Source: JAWWBG01 sp033721095 (GTDB taxonomy: Bacteria; Actinomycetota; Nitriliruptoria; Nitriliruptorales; Nitriliruptoraceae). Taken from it: a stretch of 7,885 bases of DNA. The position numbers and the translations under genes are program-made. Positions within the stretch are counted from its first letter, which is position 1, and the number at the start of each line of letters is the position of its first letter. The DNA lies in assembly GCA_033721095.1 (NCBI GenBank), contig JAWWBG010000124.1:1-7885 (forward strand). The letters are read 5' to 3'. The notes beneath the pieces were generated by a model. It had not been told where the DNA came from. It did not search any database and saw nothing but the letters and a program-made list of their open reading frames with translations. Shown here in pieces: positions 5,741 to 7,885 of the stretch.

Positions 5741-6574
5741 TCAGCGTGGGCGATGCATGAGCAGGTGAAACATGGTCGGCAGGTGCGACCGAACCTCCTC
5801 GCGGAGGGCCCAGTGGCCGAGATCGGGGTCGGTCTGTTCGAACCGATCGAAGGGCTGCCAGTCGGTGAAGGTGTGCTCGGCGACGTCGTCGAGCAGGAGC
5901 CCGACGTCGAGGAGCGCCTGGATGGTCTCGGCCAGGCCGTGGTTCCACTCGACCGTGCGGTTGTGCTCGAACGCCACGTCGTGGTCGACGTACGTGCCGC
6001 CCTCGTCGAAGACCATCGGCTCATTGGTCTCGAAGTACGGGTAGATGATCGACAGCCGCTCGGGGTCCTCGTAGTCAAGTGCGTTGAGGACGGGATGCGC
6101 GTCCCGGATGAAGAACCGTCCGCCCGGAGCCACGAAGTGGCCGACAACCTCGGCCCAGCCGCGAATGTCCGGCAGCCAGCCGATGGCGCCAACGCCCGTG
6201 TAGACGAGGTCGAAGGCCTCGTCGCCGATGACCTCGGGGGCGTCGTAGAGGTCGCCGCAGTACCAGCGTGCAGCCACACCGGCCCGCTTGGCGAGGTCGG
6301 CGGCGACGTCGAGCGCCGGCTGGCTGAAGTCGTACCCGACGACTTCGCGAGCACCGAGCTTGCCCCAGCTGACGGTGTCCGTACCGATGTGGCACTGCAG
6401 GTGCAGCACCTTCAGGCCCGTCACGTCGCCGACGACCCTCCGGTCGAACTCGACGACACCGCTGATCGCCGCCGGGTCGGATGCGAGCTCGTCGACGCGG
6501 TAGCTCTTCGACCTCGCGTGCGCGTCGACGCGCTCGTCCCAGTTGGCGCGGTTGATCGCGAGGTGGTCAGTCAT
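5741..6574 (-). CDS. Class I SAM-dependent methyltransferase
   Basis: A 277-residue Rossmann-fold methyltransferase. Motif I is VLHLQCHIGTDT (residues 56-67), of the LQCHxGxDT type. The acidic residue after strand 2 is D82 in YDFS. Strand 4 is FDLVYTG (121-127). The post-motif block with VAPGGRFFIRD is at 148-158. The C-terminal part, about 160-277, is rich in acidic and aromatic residues (Tyr, Trp, Phe, His) and probably forms the substrate lid. No signal peptide or membrane segment is seen, so it should be cytoplasmic. The start ATG at 6574-6572 is chosen because GGAGG at 6582-6586 is seven bases upstream; the open frame extends to 6637 without a comparable site. The gene appears to be a single transcription unit, with hairpins on both sides. 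The substrate (small molecule more likely than nucleic acid) cannot be told from the sequence. Confidence 0.85.
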   Translation of the reverse strand: MTDHLAINRANWDERVDAHARSKSYRVDELASDPAAISGVVEFDRRVVGDVTGLKVLHLQCHIGTDTVSWGKLGAREVVGYDFSQPALDVAADLAKRAGVAARWYCGDLYDAPEVIGDEAFDLVYTGVGAIGWLPDIRGWAEVVGHFVAPGGRFFIRDAHPVLNALDYEDPERLSIIYPYFETNEPMVFDEGGTYVDHDVAFEHNRTVEWNHGLAETIQALLDVGLLLDDVAEHTFTDWQPFDRFEQTDPDLGHWALREEVRSHLPTMFHLLMHRPR

Positions 6575-6624
6575 GGGCCGGCCTCCGACGGGCCCGAACC
6601 GTAGGACGCACCACCGGGAAACGA

Positions 6625-6638
6625 CGTGTGCCCACACG
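6625..6638. promoter_or_regulatory. Palindrome upstream of the methyltransferase gene, possible operator
   Basis: CGTGTG-CC-CACACG is a perfect 6-base inverted repeat with a 2-base centre, 51 bases upstream of the methyltransferase start. The size and spacing fit a dimeric repressor site, but no regulator gene is adjacent and no promoter was recognised around it. Confidence 0.3.
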
Positions 6639-6657
6639 CGGTGAGACCCGATGCGAC

Positions 6658-6695
6658 GGGTGACGGAATCCGGTGTCGTCCCGGCCGCGTCACCC
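6658..6695. repeat. Inverted repeat with 8-base arms
   Basis: GGGTGACG (6658-6665) and CGTCACCC (6688-6695) are perfect complements around a 22-base loop, which itself contains CCGG twice (6670-6673, 6681-6684) and can extend the fold. It lies three bases from the terminator hairpin at 6698-6742, so the two could act as tandem terminators or an mRNA 3'-end structure. Confidence 0.4.
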
Positions 6696-6697
6696 TG

Positions 6698-6742
6698 ACG
6701 ACATGCGAGGGGCTGGCCGCAGCCAGCCCCTCGACATGTCGT
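6698..6742 (-). terminator. 20-base-pair hairpin after the choice-of-anchor P-like gene
   Basis: A 12-base-pair inner stem (6706-6717 with 6722-6733, loop CGCA) is stacked on an 8-base-pair outer stem (6698-6705 with 6735-6742), with a single bulged A at 6734. It begins 15 bases after the stop codon of the upstream minus-strand gene. There is no T-run, but its length and position support a role as terminator or 3'-end stabiliser. Confidence 0.65.
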
Positions 6743-6757
6743 GCCCGGGGGTTCGGG

Positions 6758-7885
6758 TCAGGAAGCCGGCGCGTGCGCGTCGCAGTGCGCGCTGGCCACG
6801 ATCACCTCGAGCTCCACGACCCCACTGTCCTTGAGGACGTACAGGTGGATCGCGTTGATCGTCCCGTCCGTGTCACCACCCATGGACGACTCCGTCTGCT
6901 CGTTCAGGACCAGCAGGATCAGGTCACCACTCGGATCCGGGATGGCGATCGTCGTGTTCGGCGCGATCTCGGCACCCGTGATGTCGATCACGTCGGTCCC
7001 GTTGATCGTCAGGTTCGCAAACGTGAACCCGAACGTCGTATCGGCATCCCCATCGGTCTCGCTCGCGCACGAGACGTCCAGCACGTCGGCGGTGACCAGC
7101 CCGTCGAGCACGTTCACGTCCTCGACGTTCGACGAACTTTGTGAGTTCGGCGTGGGTGCCAGCGAGCCGCTCGTCGTGTTGACGGAGGTTCCGTTGACCA
7201 CGACGCCGGGCACGTTCGCCGGAACCGTGTCCTGGTCGAACCCGCCGGTTGGCGGCAGCACCGCGTCACCGATCTTGCCGGTCGCCACTGGCACACCCTG
7301 GAGGCTGCCTTGGGCGAAGGCCGTGAAGGCCTCACCGCTGACAGAGCCCGGGTGCTGCCCATCGCAGGCCACGCCAGATGGGTAGGTCGCCGTCGTGTCG
7401 GCGTGCGACACGATGATCTCGGCGCCAGCCGGCAGCGTCAGGAAGGGCCTGATGAGCGTCACGTGGATCATGTTGACGCTGTGCTCTGCCGACGCGTCCG
7501 GTCCACCGGGGCCGGCAGCGTTCGACGTGCCGGTCTCCTCGAGGAGGACGGCCCGTGCGATCGTCTGCGACGGCAGCAGTGGGTTCTTCACGTCCACCGT
7601 CGTGTTCGGCTGCACGTTCGTGATCTGCGTGCCGTTGATCCGCAGGTCGACGAAGGTCGCGCCCGGCGAGCCGAAGCCCGCGTTGAACGGGTTGGCCGAC
7701 GACTGCGAGACTGCACGAACCACGTCCGCGGTGATCGCACCCGACAGCAGGTCGAGGTCGAGGACCTCGGACGTCGACGTGCTCACCGCCATGCCGCTGC
7801 CGACGTTCGAGAACGACCCCGTGCTGACGATGGTCGCGTCGAGCACACCGGGGATGCCGATCGGCAGGATCACGTCCCCTGCCAC
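6758..7885 (-). CDS. Choice-of-anchor P-like secreted protein, C-terminal part (5' end outside window)
   Basis: An open frame of 375 codons to the right window edge; the first visible codon, GTG, is probably internal. The sequence is rich in Thr, Ser, Val, Gly and Asp with almost no Lys, typical of a secreted beta-sandwich protein. It holds two tandem modules, each with the order (L)xGxxTADVV, FxxLxINGT, APNTT-like, an LNEQ/LEET block, NxIHV/L and a final E-(V/I)-IV-(S/A)-H. Module 1 runs from about residue 47 to 162, module 2 from about 260 to 367. The linker motif GEAFTAF...GDAVLPPTGGFDQ before module 2 implies that module 1 has a similar lead outside the window. This resembles the actinobacterial choice-of-anchor P family. 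No LPXTG motif, membrane segment or other anchor is visible at the C-terminus, which ends HAPAS. Three cysteines (C174, C273, C368) could form disulfides. Function unknown. Confidence 0.75.
   Translation of the reverse strand: MAGDVILPIGIPGVLDATIVSTGSFSNVGSGMAVSTSTSEVLDLDLLSGAITADVVRAVSQSSANPFNAGFGSPGATFVDLRINGTQITNVQPNTTVDVKNPLLPSQTIARAVLLEETGTSNAAGPGGPDASAEHSVNMIHVTLIRPFLTLPAGAEIIVSHADTTATYPSGVACDGQHPGSVSGEAFTAFAQGSLQGVPVATGKIGDAVLPPTGGFDQDTVPANVPGVVVNGTSVNTTSGSLAPTPNSQSSSNVEDVNVLDGLVTADVLDVSCASETDGDADTTFGFTFANLTINGTDVIDITGAEIAPNTTIAIPDPSGDLILLVLNEQTESSMGGDTDGTINAIHLYVLKDSGVVELEVIVASAHCDAHAPAS
6785..7747 (-). repeat. Tandem protein-level duplication inside the choice-of-anchor P-like gene
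   Basis: The stretch 7747-7400 (module 1) and the stretch 7108-6785 (module 2) encode related beta modules. Matching pairs include SGAITADVV / DGLVTADVL, FVDLRINGT / FANLTINGT, PNTTV / PNTTI and VNMIHV / INAIHL. The spacing between matched positions is about 203-216 codons. The copies are well diverged, so this is an old domain duplication and not a recent DNA repeat. Confidence 0.7.

Noticed and set aside
4054..5760. Long plus-strand open frame of 568 codons
   Set aside because: It is antisense to the clearly recognisable FAD oxidase and runs into the structured gap. Its translation is rich in Arg, Asp, His and Gly with no domain, as expected for a shadow frame in GC-rich DNA.
5741..6574. 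DNA methyltransferase of a restriction or defence system
   Set aside because: There is no NPPY/DPPY or PCQ motif and no nuclease gene nearby. The LQCHxGxDT motif points to a small-molecule-type methyltransferase.
1..7885. CRISPR array, tRNA, rRNA, insertion sequence or prophage
   Set aside because: No regularly spaced direct repeats, cloverleaf, transposase or integrase motifs, or terminal repeats were seen.

Overview
The window is GC-rich DNA with the codon habits of an actinobacterium. Supporting signs are the lipoprotein N-terminus ending GACGGDDD, a Tat-type lipoprotein, a choice-of-anchor P-like secreted protein, GTG/TTG starts and compact intergenic stem-loops. The exact class (for example Acidimicrobiia or Nitriliruptoria) cannot be fixed from this piece. 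It looks like ordinary chromosome: no transposase, phage, CRISPR, tRNA or rRNA was seen.

Layout, left to right. (1) 1-547, minus: the N-terminal third or so of a secreted family-31-like glycoside hydrolase, cut by the window edge. (2) A short divergent spacer. (3) 641-1396 and 1491-2033, plus: a Tat-exported metallo-beta-lactamase-fold lipoprotein with a full set of metal ligands, then a small lipoprotein with an acidic linker and an unrecognised C-terminal domain. (4) A 42-base convergent junction. (5) 5547-2076, minus: a run of three genes, transcribed in the order GlcD-type FAD oxidase, patatin-like phospholipase, PlsC-like acyltransferase. The last two overlap by one base (TGATG) and are very probably translated together. 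(6) 5548-5740: a 193-base gap packed with perfect inverted repeats. It holds a sigma70-like promoter and ends in a strong hairpin with a short T-rich tail, so it is a candidate small RNA or transcribed leader of the oxidase gene. (7) 6574-5741, minus: a class I SAM-dependent methyltransferase with its own terminator. (8) 6575-6757: a spacer with three further inverted repeats, including a 20-base-pair terminator-like hairpin. (9) 7885-6758, minus: the C-terminal part of a secreted protein made of two tandem choice-of-anchor P-like beta modules, cut at the right edge.

How the genes may work together. The patatin and PlsC pair suggests removal and re-addition of acyl chains on membrane lipids; the upstream oxidase may simply share the transcript. 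The left end (glycosidase, MBL lipoprotein, small lipoprotein) is a group of exported proteins. The most unusual part of the window is the structured RNA-like gap at 5548-5740; the rest is made of recognisable families.
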